This document shows positions 51,271 to 59,872 of a stretch of DNA of 64,000 nucleotides, one piece after another. The stretch comes from DASUNP01 sp035249305. GTDB lineage: Bacteria; Acidobacteriota; Blastocatellia; UBA7656. The DNA is taken from contig DATFGQ010000075.1 in the NCBI GenBank assembly GCA_035249305.1, forward strand, positions 1 to 64,000. Reading direction: 5' to 3'. The translations under genes were made by a program, and so were the position numbers. Positions within the stretch are counted from its first letter, which is position 1. Each line of letters begins with the position of its first letter. Below the pieces are notes generated by a model, which saw nothing but the letters and a program-made list of their open reading frames with translations, ran no database searches and was not told the DNA's origin.

Positions 51271-52467
51271 ATGCTATTCTCCGCGCACACGCTTTCGATG
51301 GGCGCGGGGTTTCTTGCCAGCTTGATATTCGGGCGGTGGATGGAGCCGGGCGAGTTCGGGCGGTTCGCCTTCTGCCTGAGCGTGGTGACGATCCTCGATC
51401 TCGTTATCGAATTCGGGTTCTTCCCGGCGGGCGCGCGCGTGCTCGCGCTGGCCAAAGACGACACGACCGAGCGTCGCGCGCTCGGCGCTCTGGTCCTGAT
51501 CGCGCTCGGTGTGGGCGCGGCGCTGGCCCTGGTCGTCGCGGCGCTTGCGATCCCCATCGATCTAATATTCGAGACGGACGTGCGCTGGCTGCTAGTCGCG
51601 ACCGCGGGCTTTGCATTCTTCCGCCCTTTTCAAACTTTCGTCGAACAGAGCTGCCAGGGTTTGAACCGGATCAGGCACCTGTCGATCTTTCAACTGCTGC
51701 TGGCGAGCTCCTACCTGGCGATGCTCGCCGGTCTGGCATTGTCGAACCGCCTCACCGCAGGATCGGCTCTGGCGGCCAATTTGACGGCAATTGGCATCGC
51801 CTCCGGCTGGGCGCTTTCGCGTCTGCGGCCGAGGTTCGACGACCTGTCGCGCTACACTAAAGTGACGCTCAAAGAGTCTCGCGGTTATGGGGCGAACGTC
51901 TATCTGGCGCGGCTGACCGGGGCCGTGGCTACGCAGTTCGATAACCTCGTGGTCACTTATTTCGCGGGGACGCCGCTGCTCGGCCTCTACGCGCTGGCGC
52001 AGAAACTCTCAAACCCCGTCAGCACCATCTCTCGCACGCTGGCGATCACGCGGTACCGCGCGTTCGCAAAGCTCGACAGCATCCCTAAAAGGCTCACTCG
52101 CTGGAACGCGGCCGTGCTGGTAGTCCTGGCGACCGGCCTTGCGCTCGTCGGGCCGTTCGCGCTGAAAATCCTCTTCCCCAAGTATGTCGAGGCGAGCAAC
52201 CTGTTATTGCCTTTCGCCGTCTTCAGCCTGTTCGCGGGTCTGTACCAGCCATACAACATGTTCCTGGCATCGCACGGGCGCGGGGCCGAGATACGCAACA
52301 TAGCTGTGATCGTGAGCATCGCCACGCTCGCGGGCCTGTTGTTCGCCGTCCCGCGCTTCGGCGTCGTGGGCGCCGCCTGGACGGGCGCCGCGGCCATGGC
52401 GCTGGACTACTTACTACACCTTCACTACTATCATAAGTTTAAGAAAGTCCTGAGTGCTGAGTCCTGA
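51271..52467 (+). CDS. polysaccharide flippase (MATE/Wzx-like)
   Basis: Membrane protein of 398 residues with about twelve helices and the Wzx-type pattern FGRWMEPGEFGRFAF at the first loop. It probably flips lipid-linked sugar units. The annotated ATG removes part of the usual N-terminus; an upstream CTG at 51196, with AGAGGAG eight bases ahead, would add 25 residues (for example FRLGETPRQAGM) in the same frame. The gene heads a plus-strand group that includes two glycosyltransferases and an adenylate-forming enzyme. Confidence 0.85.
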   Translation: MLFSAHTLSMGAGFLASLIFGRWMEPGEFGRFAFCLSVVTILDLVIEFGFFPAGARVLALAKDDTTERRALGALVLIALGVGAALALVVAALAIPIDLIFETDVRWLLVATAGFAFFRPFQTFVEQSCQGLNRIRHLSIFQLLLASSYLAMLAGLALSNRLTAGSALAANLTAIGIASGWALSRLRPRFDDLSRYTKVTLKESRGYGANVYLARLTGAVATQFDNLVVTYFAGTPLLGLYALAQKLSNPVSTISRTLAITRYRAFAKLDSIPKRLTRWNAAVLVVLATGLALVGPFALKILFPKYVEASNLLLPFAVFSLFAGLYQPYNMFLASHGRGAEIRNIAVIVSIATLAGLLFAVPRFGVVGAAWTGAAAMALDYLLHLHYYHKFKKVLSAES

Positions 52468-52586
52468 GTCCTGAGTTGCGCAACAGGAAGAAAGTGGTTA
52501 TCGGCAATAGAAGCAATGCACGCATCAACAGAAAAGAGAGACTCAGTCTCTGACACTCAGCACTCAGCACTCAGCACTCAGCACTC
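52447..52586. repeat. heptamer arrays in inverted pair overlapping a gene start
   Basis: Forward array (TCCTGAG/TGCTGAG, 52447-52476) and inverted array (CTCAGCA, 52554-52586). The right array lies inside the open frame of the following glycosyltransferase and encodes TQHSALSTQHS there. Confidence 0.8.
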
Positions 52587-54210
52587 CGTCGTCTTGCTCG
52601 ACCTGTCGGAAGATAAGAGCGCTGCGCAGCTCTGGGCTTCAAACAGGTTCCCTGGCTCGACAATTAAGACGCTCGATAAAGCCGACCTCAGGCGCGGGTC
52701 GAAGCGCGAAGTGCTCGCCCGCGTCCGCGCGCTCAAACCCGACACAGTGGCTCTGTTCACCTCGGACATCAACCTGCAAAGCGTGCGGAGCGCGATGATA
52801 CTCTTCCTAGCATTCGCGGGCGCGCGCCGCATAGTCCTAGAAGACCGCGCCGGTCGCGGTCTGTCCCGCTCTCGCTTCAGCGCCGTGATAATCGAGGGGC
52901 CGCGCCTCGCTTTAGACCTGACGCTCGGCTTTGGATTATTAATCCCGCTTTCGTGGTTGCTGACCGTATTGCTCAGAATGATGCTGCCGTTTCGCGAGAT
53001 CGCGCGAGCCTCTAAGAGAAGGGCGGCCGAATCAAGATCGCGCGTGGCGCTTCATGTCCGCGCCACGCTGGTGAGCAACACGGCGGGCGGGATGGCTTCG
53101 CACATCCAGGGGTTCGCTACCGGCGCGAAAGCCGCGGGCCATCGCCTGGCGTTCCTTACGGTCGGAGACTGTGTGAGTGAACCCTGCTTTCAGATAAAGC
53201 CTTCAACAGCCGCGAGCGCAACGCGCGCGTTGTTCGAGCTGTGGAATAACCTGTCGTTCACGTTCAAGAGCCTGCTGCTGATCGAAGGCGGCCGCATCGC
53301 GGCAGACACGATCGATTTTATCTACCAGCGTTATAGCCGTTTCAACTGGACCGGAGTCGCCTTATCGCTCGCGACGGGGCTGCCGCTCGCGCTCGAATAC
53401 AACGGGTCGGAAGTCTGGATCAGCCGCAGGTGGAACGCCGTGAGCCAGCTCTGGCTGCTGAAACGGTTCGAGCGGTTGAACCAGATCGCGGCCGACAGGA
53501 TCTTCGTCGTTTCAGAAGTCGAGCGCCGCAACCTTATTCGCGCAGGGGTCGATGCGGGAAAGGTCATCGTCAACCCGAACGGTGTCGACGCCGATCTGTT
53601 CAGACCGGGGAGAGGCGGCGCGAGAGTTCGCCACTCGCTCGGGCTTGAAGGGAGAATCGTCGTGGGCTTCATAGGCACTTTCGGCCCCTGGCACGGCGCG
53701 CCCATACTTGCCGAAGCCGCCGCGAAGACAGATAAGGCCGCGGGCTGCCATTTTCTCTTCATAGGAGACGGCAACCAGCGCATCCTCACCGAGTCGATAA
53801 TCGAGGGCGGCGGGGCCGCAGCGAGAACGACCTTTACGGGCCGCATACCGCACGCCGAAGCGCCCGATTACCTGGACGCTTGCGAAATACTTGTGTCGCC
53901 GCACGTAGAGTCTGTCGACGGGAGCGAATTCTTCGGCTCGCCTACGAAGCTCTTCGAGTACATGGCCTCGGCCCGGCCGATAGTCGCGAGCCGGTTGGGG
54001 CAGATAGCTGACATCATCGTAGACGGCGAGAACGGCTTGCTCGTCGAGCCCGGCGACAGTGACGCGATGGCGCGGGCCATCGAACGGCTGGCGAAAGATG
54101 AAGCATTGCGCGCGCGATTGGGCGAGGCGGCGCGCCGGACGGTCATCGAGCGATACACGTGGGAGCACAACGCCGCGCGCGTCTTTGACGCGATGGATCG
54201 TGAATTGTGA
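52516..54210 (+). CDS. glycosyltransferase family 4-like, repeat-derived N-terminus
   Basis: GT-B glycosyltransferase whose C-terminal half (about 340-560) is clear: EVWISRRWN, PNGVDADLFRPG, VGFIGTFGPWHGAPIL and the donor motif FFGSPTKLFEYMASARPIV. The N-terminal part (VVLLDLSEDKSAAQLW...) has two membrane-like stretches near 125-160. The ATG at 52516 starts a frame that reads through the heptamer array (TQHSALSTQHS) before the conserved part. The true start may be a TTG after the repeat. The product overlaps the next gene by four bases (GTGA), so the two are coupled. Confidence 0.87.
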   Translation: MHASTEKRDSVSDTQHSALSTQHSVVLLDLSEDKSAAQLWASNRFPGSTIKTLDKADLRRGSKREVLARVRALKPDTVALFTSDINLQSVRSAMILFLAFAGARRIVLEDRAGRGLSRSRFSAVIIEGPRLALDLTLGFGLLIPLSWLLTVLLRMMLPFREIARASKRRAAESRSRVALHVRATLVSNTAGGMASHIQGFATGAKAAGHRLAFLTVGDCVSEPCFQIKPSTAASATRALFELWNNLSFTFKSLLLIEGGRIAADTIDFIYQRYSRFNWTGVALSLATGLPLALEYNGSEVWISRRWNAVSQLWLLKRFERLNQIAADRIFVVSEVERRNLIRAGVDAGKVIVNPNGVDADLFRPGRGGARVRHSLGLEGRIVVGFIGTFGPWHGAPILAEAAAKTDKAAGCHFLFIGDGNQRILTESIIEGGGAAARTTFTGRIPHAEAPDYLDACEILVSPHVESVDGSEFFGSPTKLFEYMASARPIVASRLGQIADIIVDGENGLLVEPGDSDAMARAIERLAKDEALRARLGEAARRTVIERYTWEHNAARVFDAMDREL

Positions 54211-55400
54211 TAAAGAACGAATCGATAATCTGTTTTGCCGGCGAAGACTGGTGGTATCACCACCCGCATTCGAAAAACCACATAATGCGGAGGCTCGCGC
54301 GCGGGGGCAACCGCGTCATCTTCATCAACTCGATCTCTATGGGGTTGCCGGGTCTGAAAAGCCCCGACCTGTGGGGCAAGATTAAACGAAAGCTTCGCAG
54401 CTACGGCAAGCTCGTACGCCGGACCGACGAAGGGATCATAGTCGTCTCGCCGCTCGTCCTGCCCTTCTATTCGAGCCGCCTTGCGCGTGCGCTCAACCGC
54501 TGGCTGCTCGTCGCACAGGTCAAGCTGCTTATGATCGCCTTCGACATGCGCCGCCCAGTTTTGTGGATAGCCATACCGACCGCCCGCGACGTGGTCGGCC
54601 ACCTCGAAGAGAGCGTTCTCATCTACCAGGTGTCGGATAAGTATGACGCCAACCAGATGGACCACGCCGTCGATTCAAACCTCATCCGAGAGATGCACCA
54701 CAGCATGCTTGAGCGCGCCGACCTGGTCTATTACTCCGGCCGCAAACTGTATGAAGACGAGATGAAGGCGTGGCCCGAAATATCGTCGAGGGCAAAGGTG
54801 CTAGAACAGGCGGTAGACTTCGACCACTTCGCCGGGGCGACTTCCCGCCCGTGGGACCGCCCCCCGGACATCGACGGGATACCGCAGCCGCGGCTGGGAT
54901 ATTTTGGGATGATAGATTACTGGCTGATGGACCAGGAGATGATCGCGTATGTCAGCCGGAAGCGGCCCGAGTGGCAGTGGATACTGATCGGGTTGAAGGC
55001 GACGCGGCTGGAGATCGAAGACCTGCCGAACGTTCATTACCTGGGCTCGAAGCCTTACGATGAGATGCCTCGTTACGCGGCTCACTTCGAGGTCTGCGTG
55101 CTGCCATGGGTGACGGGCAACGCGTTCGTCAACTACGGCAGCGCGATCAAGGTGCGCGAGTACCTGGCGACGGGCAAGCCAGTCGTCATCACTCCGCTTT
55201 ACGAATATGAGCCACTCGATGGTATACTGCGCATTTCCCGCGGCCATGACGATTTCATACAGAAGGTCGAAGACGCGCTCGCGCGCGACGGCGACGCTGA
55301 GCGCGAGGCGCGGCAGGGGGCCGTCAGAGAGTCGACGTGGGACGCCCGCGCCGAAGAGGTGAGCCGCGACATCGCCCGACTTCTCGGAAGAAAAGCATAA
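54207..55400 (+). CDS. glycosyltransferase (GT-B type, WsaF/group 1-like)
   Basis: Glycosyltransferase of 397 residues. Features are ICFAGEDWWYHHPHSKNH at the N-terminus, the middle segment LEQAVDFDHF preceding the second Rossmann domain (PRLGYFGMIDYWL) and the donor-site block GSAIKVREYLATGKPVV. These agree with a group-1-type donor-binding fold. The GTG start at 54207 overlaps the stop of the previous gene (GTGA), so translation is coupled. It likely extends the same glycan. Confidence 0.85.
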   Translation: MIKNESIICFAGEDWWYHHPHSKNHIMRRLARGGNRVIFINSISMGLPGLKSPDLWGKIKRKLRSYGKLVRRTDEGIIVVSPLVLPFYSSRLARALNRWLLVAQVKLLMIAFDMRRPVLWIAIPTARDVVGHLEESVLIYQVSDKYDANQMDHAVDSNLIREMHHSMLERADLVYYSGRKLYEDEMKAWPEISSRAKVLEQAVDFDHFAGATSRPWDRPPDIDGIPQPRLGYFGMIDYWLMDQEMIAYVSRKRPEWQWILIGLKATRLEIEDLPNVHYLGSKPYDEMPRYAAHFEVCVLPWVTGNAFVNYGSAIKVREYLATGKPVVITPLYEYEPLDGILRISRGHDDFIQKVEDALARDGDAEREARQGAVRESTWDARAEEVSRDIARLLGRKA

Positions 55401-55424
55401 GAAAGCAGACCGGAGCAGAGATTA

Positions 55425-57803
55425 ATGGATCGAAGAAGAATATTCTTTGGCATCGCGTTTGTGACCCTGGCGGTGCTGATGCTTGAGTTGGCGCTCACGC
55501 GACTCTTTTCGGCGACGATGTATTACCACTTCGCCTTTATGGCGATCTCGCTTGCGCTTTTCGGTTCGGGCGCGAGCGGCGTCTTCATCTACATCATCCA
55601 GCGGAAGCTCGACGAAGCGCGTACGGGCAAGTGGCTCGCGCTGGCCGCGCTGGCGTTTGCCGTGACGACCGTTTTTTCGCTTTACGTCATCCTCTCGAAC
55701 CCGCTCCAGTTGGAGTCAGGGGCTGAGAATTATTACAGCCTCATGAAGGTCTACGCCGCGACCGCGCTCCCGTTCTTCTTCGCCGGCTGCGCGGTGACGC
55801 TGGCGATTATGAGGCTTGCCAAAGAGATCAGCCGGCTCTACCTGTTCGACCTGGCGGGCGCAGCCCTCGGATGTCTTTTGATGATCCCCGTGATGAACGC
55901 GGTCGGTGCGATCAATACGATCCTGCTCGTTTCGGCAATAGCCGCGGTCGGCGCGATCCTCTTCAGCACGTCGGCGGGCGGAGGCCGCGCGTACCTTCTG
56001 GCTTCGCTCGCGCTGACAGTTGGGCTCGCGAGCTTTGCGGCCTACAACAGCGCCACGAACCGTATTGACATACGCAAGTCGAAGGGGCTGGAAGAGACTA
56101 GAGTCTTGTTCTCGAAATGGAACTCGTTTTCGCGCATCACGGTCGAAGGCGTTTCCGAAGATTTTTACGAGATCAAGATCGATGCGGACGCCGCGACGGG
56201 CATTACCTGGAACGCGAGCGACCCTTCGCTACACCAGGACCAGCGCGACCGCATCGATGCGCTCGCCTATCACGTGAAGCCGAACGGGAGCGCGCTGATA
56301 ATCGGGCCGGGCGGCGGCAACGACGTGATGAGCGCGCTGGTCTTCGGCGCGAAGCCCATAACGGCGGTCGAGATCAACCCGATAATCGCGCGGGACGTGA
56401 TGAGCTCCGAGCCGTACAAGAGTTTCTCGGGCTCCATCTACCAGCACCCGGACGTGCGCCTGGTCGTCGACGAGGGGCGCAGCTTCATACGAAGCAACGA
56501 CGACCGCTACGACATAATCCAGGCGACGATGGTCGACACGTGGGCGGCGACGAGCGCGGGCGCGTTCTCGCTTACGGAAAACAACCTCTACACGGTCGAG
56601 GCGTTCACGGATTACGCCGCGCACCTCACAGACGACGGCGTGCTGACGATGACCCGCTGGTACTTCGAGCCGCCGGACCAGTTGTTGCGGCTCATCTCGC
56701 TCACGCGGGCGATGATGCAAGAGATGAATATTACTAACCCTGACCGCCACATCATGCTCGTTCGCGACGCGAGCACGGGCGATCAGCGAACGCCCGCGAC
56801 CTTCATCTTCAAGAGGAGCGAGTTCACCGCCGAAGAGGTGCGGCGCGTCGAAGCGGTGGCCAGAGAGAACGAGTTCGAGCTGCTCTACACGCCCAACGTG
56901 CGGCCGCAAAACGTCTTCACGCGGATGATCGAGGCGGCAGACCCGGCCGAGGTCTGGGACTCGTTTGAAACCAACGTCGAGCCGACGTGGGATAACAACC
57001 CTTTCTACTTTAACTCGATCAGGCTGTCGAACCTGACGCGCGCGCTGCGGGGCGCGCACGAGTGGCAGAAGACCAACCTCGGCACGTTCGTCCTGTTCGC
57101 GCTGCTCGGGATCACGACGGTGCTCGTCGTGCTATTCATACTCTTCCCGCTGGCCGTCGTGCGCCGCCGCACGCTGGCGAACAACTCTAAAGGCAGGCTA
57201 GCTTACCTTTTCTATTTCGCCTGCCTGGGCGCGGGCTTTATCATCGTCGAGGTGGCTATGATCCAGAAGTTCATACTCTTCCTGGGTCACCCCGTCTACG
57301 CGCTGGCGGTCGTGCTCTTTTCGCTGTTGACCTTCAGCGCCACGGGCAGCTACATCACGGGCCGCTTCAACGAAGAGGCGTTGCCCCGCACTCTCACGAA
57401 AGTCCTGGTAACACTGATCACGCTCGTAATCGTCTACATAATTGTGCTGCCGCCGATCTTTTACGGGCTCGTTCACCTGGCGCACCCGGTCAGGGTGGTG
57501 ATCGCGGTCATATTGATGGCCCCGCTCGCCGTCGTGATGGGGATGCCCATGCCGATCGGCATCAGGATGCTGGCCGCGCGCGCGCCCGAGATCATCCCCT
57601 GGGCCTGGGGCGTGAACGGCGCGACCTCGGTGATGGGGTCGGTCGCGGCGCTCGTGATCGCGATACTGACGGGCTTCAACCAGGCATTAATCATAGGGGC
57701 CGTGCTTTACCTAGCGGCGATCTACTTCATCAAACGGGCGCGGGGCAGCCATCAGGAGGTCGTGACCGCCGAAGAGGTTTTGGAAGAGACGGCTACGGCC
57801 TAG
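55425..57803 (+). CDS. membrane protein with spermidine-synthase-like domain
   Basis: Protein of 792 residues with an N-terminal membrane domain (about seven helices to residue 205), a class I methyltransferase-like spermidine-synthase fold at about 230-480 (LIIGPGGGNDVMSALVFG, TAVEINPIIARD, DVRLVVDEGRSF) and a C-terminal membrane domain (about 550-790). The motif PGGGNDV corresponds to the SAM/dcSAM-binding loop. Such fused proteins are widespread and mostly uncharacterised; true spermidine synthesis is doubtful since the flanking genes are for polysaccharides. A methyl- or aminopropyl-transfer role on a membrane product is possible. Confidence 0.82.
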   Translation: MDRRRIFFGIAFVTLAVLMLELALTRLFSATMYYHFAFMAISLALFGSGASGVFIYIIQRKLDEARTGKWLALAALAFAVTTVFSLYVILSNPLQLESGAENYYSLMKVYAATALPFFFAGCAVTLAIMRLAKEISRLYLFDLAGAALGCLLMIPVMNAVGAINTILLVSAIAAVGAILFSTSAGGGRAYLLASLALTVGLASFAAYNSATNRIDIRKSKGLEETRVLFSKWNSFSRITVEGVSEDFYEIKIDADAATGITWNASDPSLHQDQRDRIDALAYHVKPNGSALIIGPGGGNDVMSALVFGAKPITAVEINPIIARDVMSSEPYKSFSGSIYQHPDVRLVVDEGRSFIRSNDDRYDIIQATMVDTWAATSAGAFSLTENNLYTVEAFTDYAAHLTDDGVLTMTRWYFEPPDQLLRLISLTRAMMQEMNITNPDRHIMLVRDASTGDQRTPATFIFKRSEFTAEEVRRVEAVARENEFELLYTPNVRPQNVFTRMIEAADPAEVWDSFETNVEPTWDNNPFYFNSIRLSNLTRALRGAHEWQKTNLGTFVLFALLGITTVLVVLFILFPLAVVRRRTLANNSKGRLAYLFYFACLGAGFIIVEVAMIQKFILFLGHPVYALAVVLFSLLTFSATGSYITGRFNEEALPRTLTKVLVTLITLVIVYIIVLPPIFYGLVHLAHPVRVVIAVILMAPLAVVMGMPMPIGIRMLAARAPEIIPWAWGVNGATSVMGSVAALVIAILTGFNQALIIGAVLYLAAIYFIKRARGSHQEVVTAEEVLEETATA

Positions 57804-57810
57804 ATGAAGA

Positions 57811-59199
57811 ATGAGTTTTAGAAGCGCAGCAAAGAGAGTGTTGGGGCCGTTTTATTACAGGCTCCCGCCGTCGATCCGCTACGGCTCGCAGTTCACTTCC
57901 ACGTTAAGACTGCTCGAAGAGTCCCAGCGCTGGGACGAGGGCCGGCTGATCGAATACCAGCTCTCGAAGCTCCGGCGCATGTTGAAGCACTGCGCGGCGA
58001 ACGTGCCTTATTACCGGAGCATGTTCGGCCGGCTCGGGTTTGACCCCGAAAACGTCAAGGAGCTTTCTGACCTCCGTGCCCTTCCCCTTCTCGATAAAGA
58101 GACGGTTCGCGCGAACGTCAAAGACCTGCTCGCGGAGAACATCCCCGCGCGCCGCAGGTTCTACTGCACGACGGGCGGGACCTCGGGGACGCCGCTGGGC
58201 GTCTTTCACCTCCGAGGATCGGGAGGCCGCGAGCTCGCCTTCATCCTCACGCAATGGGCGCGCGTCGGCTTCCGCTACGGCCACCGCCGCGCCATCTTGA
58301 GAGGCTGGCCGGTCAGGAGCCGCCGCCACTGGCGTTACGACGTGAAGGAGAGGGCCTTCGTCTTCTCGAATTTTCACATGACGCCCGACAACGTGGCCGA
58401 GTACGCGCGCGTGATGAGCGAGAACCGGCTCGCGGCGCTCCACTCGTACCCATCGGCCGTCGTAGATTTCGCGCGTCACCTGAAGGAGCTTGGGATCGAG
58501 CCGCCGCGATTCGCGAGCGTGCTGGCGTCGTCGGAGAATCTTTACCCCGGCCAGCGCGAGTTTATCGAATCGTTTTTCGGCGCGCGGCTCTTCTCGTGGT
58601 ACGGCCACACGGAGAACCTGATACTGGCGGGCGAGTGCGAAGTCAGCAACGACTACCACATCTTTCCCGAATACGGCGTGGCGGAGGTCGTGAGAGAAGA
58701 CGGCTCGGCGGCCGACGGTGAAGACGAGATCGGGGAGTTTGTCGGCACGACGCTCGACAATCTTGCGATGCCGCTCCTGCGTTACCGCACGGGCGATTAC
58801 GCGCGCATAGGGTCGCGCGGTTGCGCCTGCGGGCGCAGTTACAGGCTCATCAAAGAGACACGCGGGCGGTGGCAGCAGGAGATGCTCGTCGGCAAGCTGA
58901 ACAACCTGATCTCCGTCACGGCGCTTAACATTCACACGGATGTCTTCGACCGCGCGCAGCAGATACAGTTCTACCAGCGAGAGCGAGGCAAGCTGGAGCT
59001 GAGGATAAAACGTAAGAGCGATTACACGGAGCGCGACTCGCGTCGCATACTCGCCGCGCTCGAAGAGAAGATCGGCGACACGATGGATGTCACTCTCAGC
59101 TTCCCCGAAGAGATCCCTCTATCCCCGCGCGGAAAGTTCCGCCTCGTGATACAGGAGCTGGAGATCCCTCGCGTCAGCTTTGATGAAATGCGCCTCTAG
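57811..59199 (+). CDS. CapK/PaaK-like adenylate-forming enzyme
   Basis: Homologue of phenylacetate-CoA ligase and CapK (462 residues), which activates an acyl or aromatic acid with ATP. The P-loop-like TTGGTSGTPLGVF (about 119-131), SWYGHTEN and the hinge region MPLLRYRTGDYARIG are visible, with cysteines CGCACGR nearby that could bind zinc. CapK-type proteins are often in capsule or exopolysaccharide gene groups, as here. The start ATG 57811 follows the previous gene by seven bases. Confidence 0.87.
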   Translation: MSFRSAAKRVLGPFYYRLPPSIRYGSQFTSTLRLLEESQRWDEGRLIEYQLSKLRRMLKHCAANVPYYRSMFGRLGFDPENVKELSDLRALPLLDKETVRANVKDLLAENIPARRRFYCTTGGTSGTPLGVFHLRGSGGRELAFILTQWARVGFRYGHRRAILRGWPVRSRRHWRYDVKERAFVFSNFHMTPDNVAEYARVMSENRLAALHSYPSAVVDFARHLKELGIEPPRFASVLASSENLYPGQREFIESFFGARLFSWYGHTENLILAGECEVSNDYHIFPEYGVAEVVREDGSAADGEDEIGEFVGTTLDNLAMPLLRYRTGDYARIGSRGCACGRSYRLIKETRGRWQQEMLVGKLNNLISVTALNIHTDVFDRAQQIQFYQRERGKLELRIKRKSDYTERDSRRILAALEEKIGDTMDVTLSFPEEIPLSPRGKFRLVIQELEIPRVSFDEMRL

Positions 59200-59401
59200 C
59201 GCGAAGACTCACTGCGTTGTTCTATAGCAATACGCCGTGTCTTTAACCCCTCGTATTAAAACATCACTGCCCGCCTGCTCACCTCGACAATAAACCGGAT
59301 AAGCCTTCGAGTTCAGATTGAAATTTAAGGATTTATACGGCCGCGAGCCGATGCCGTTCGAGTGGAATAACGATTGCAGAATGCGAGTATGGAGGAAGGA
59401 G

Positions 59402-59620
59402 ATGACGGTGCTAGCCATAGGGGTAGGAATTCTGATGACAGCGCTCGCGGTTGCGATAGGCGGCCTCGCGCTAGAGATGCTTTTAGTTGCATTGAGCCGA
59501 GCCTTCGCGGCGGCAGAAGCGAGTCAGGCGGCAGAGCTGGTCGAAGCACCTGTCATACAAATTGTAGGTAACGAGAATCTAATCGGCACTATGGATTGGG
59601 CCGAGGAGGCGGCGGCCTGA
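59402..59620 (+). CDS. small single-helix membrane protein
   Basis: A 72-residue protein with one hydrophobic segment (GVGILMTALAVAIGGLALEM plus LLVALS) and an acidic C-terminus (MDWAEEAAA). GGAGGAAGGAG lies before the ATG, a very strong ribosome binding site, so this start is chosen over a TTG at 59318. No family is recognised. Confidence 0.6.
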   Translation: MTVLAIGVGILMTALAVAIGGLALEMLLVALSRAFAAAEASQAAELVEAPVIQIVGNENLIGTMDWAEEAAA

Positions 59621-59662
59621 GCCGGCGCTATCGTAATAATTCTAAATCGCAAGGAGGAAACT

Positions 59663-59812
59663 ATGCTCTGGACAATTCTGGTAATTCTACTGGTGTTGTG
59701 GTTGTTAGGTCTGATCGGCGGCGTCGGCGGCGGTCTCATACACCTGCTGCTGGTTGTTGCGGCGATAGTGCTGATCTTCAACCTGCTCAGCGGACGCAGG
59801 ACCGTAGTCTAG
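59663..59812 (+). CDS. lmo0937-like small membrane protein
   Basis: A 49-residue, two-helix hydrophobic protein (MLWTILVILLVLWLLGLIGG, then LIHLLLVVAAIVLIFNLLSG) with a basic end. AAGGAGG lies just ahead of the ATG. Sequence pattern and length match the lmo0937 family of tiny membrane proteins found in many soil bacteria, function unknown. Confidence 0.75.
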   Translation: MLWTILVILLVLWLLGLIGGVGGGLIHLLLVVAAIVLIFNLLSGRRTVV

Positions 59813-59827
59813 CAGGCCATTGATTTT

Positions 59828-59872
59828 CGTAAGAGCAGCCCTCGACCGGGTCATCTGGTCGGGGGCTGCTCT
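59828..59872. terminator. convergent hairpin at the end of the small-protein and TPR genes
   Basis: Stem AAGAGCAGCCC...CGACC / GGTCGGGGGCTGCTCTT, with a nine-base loop. It overlaps the last codons of the convergent TPR gene and lies 16 bases past the lmo0937-like stop, so it may terminate in both directions. Confidence 0.6.
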
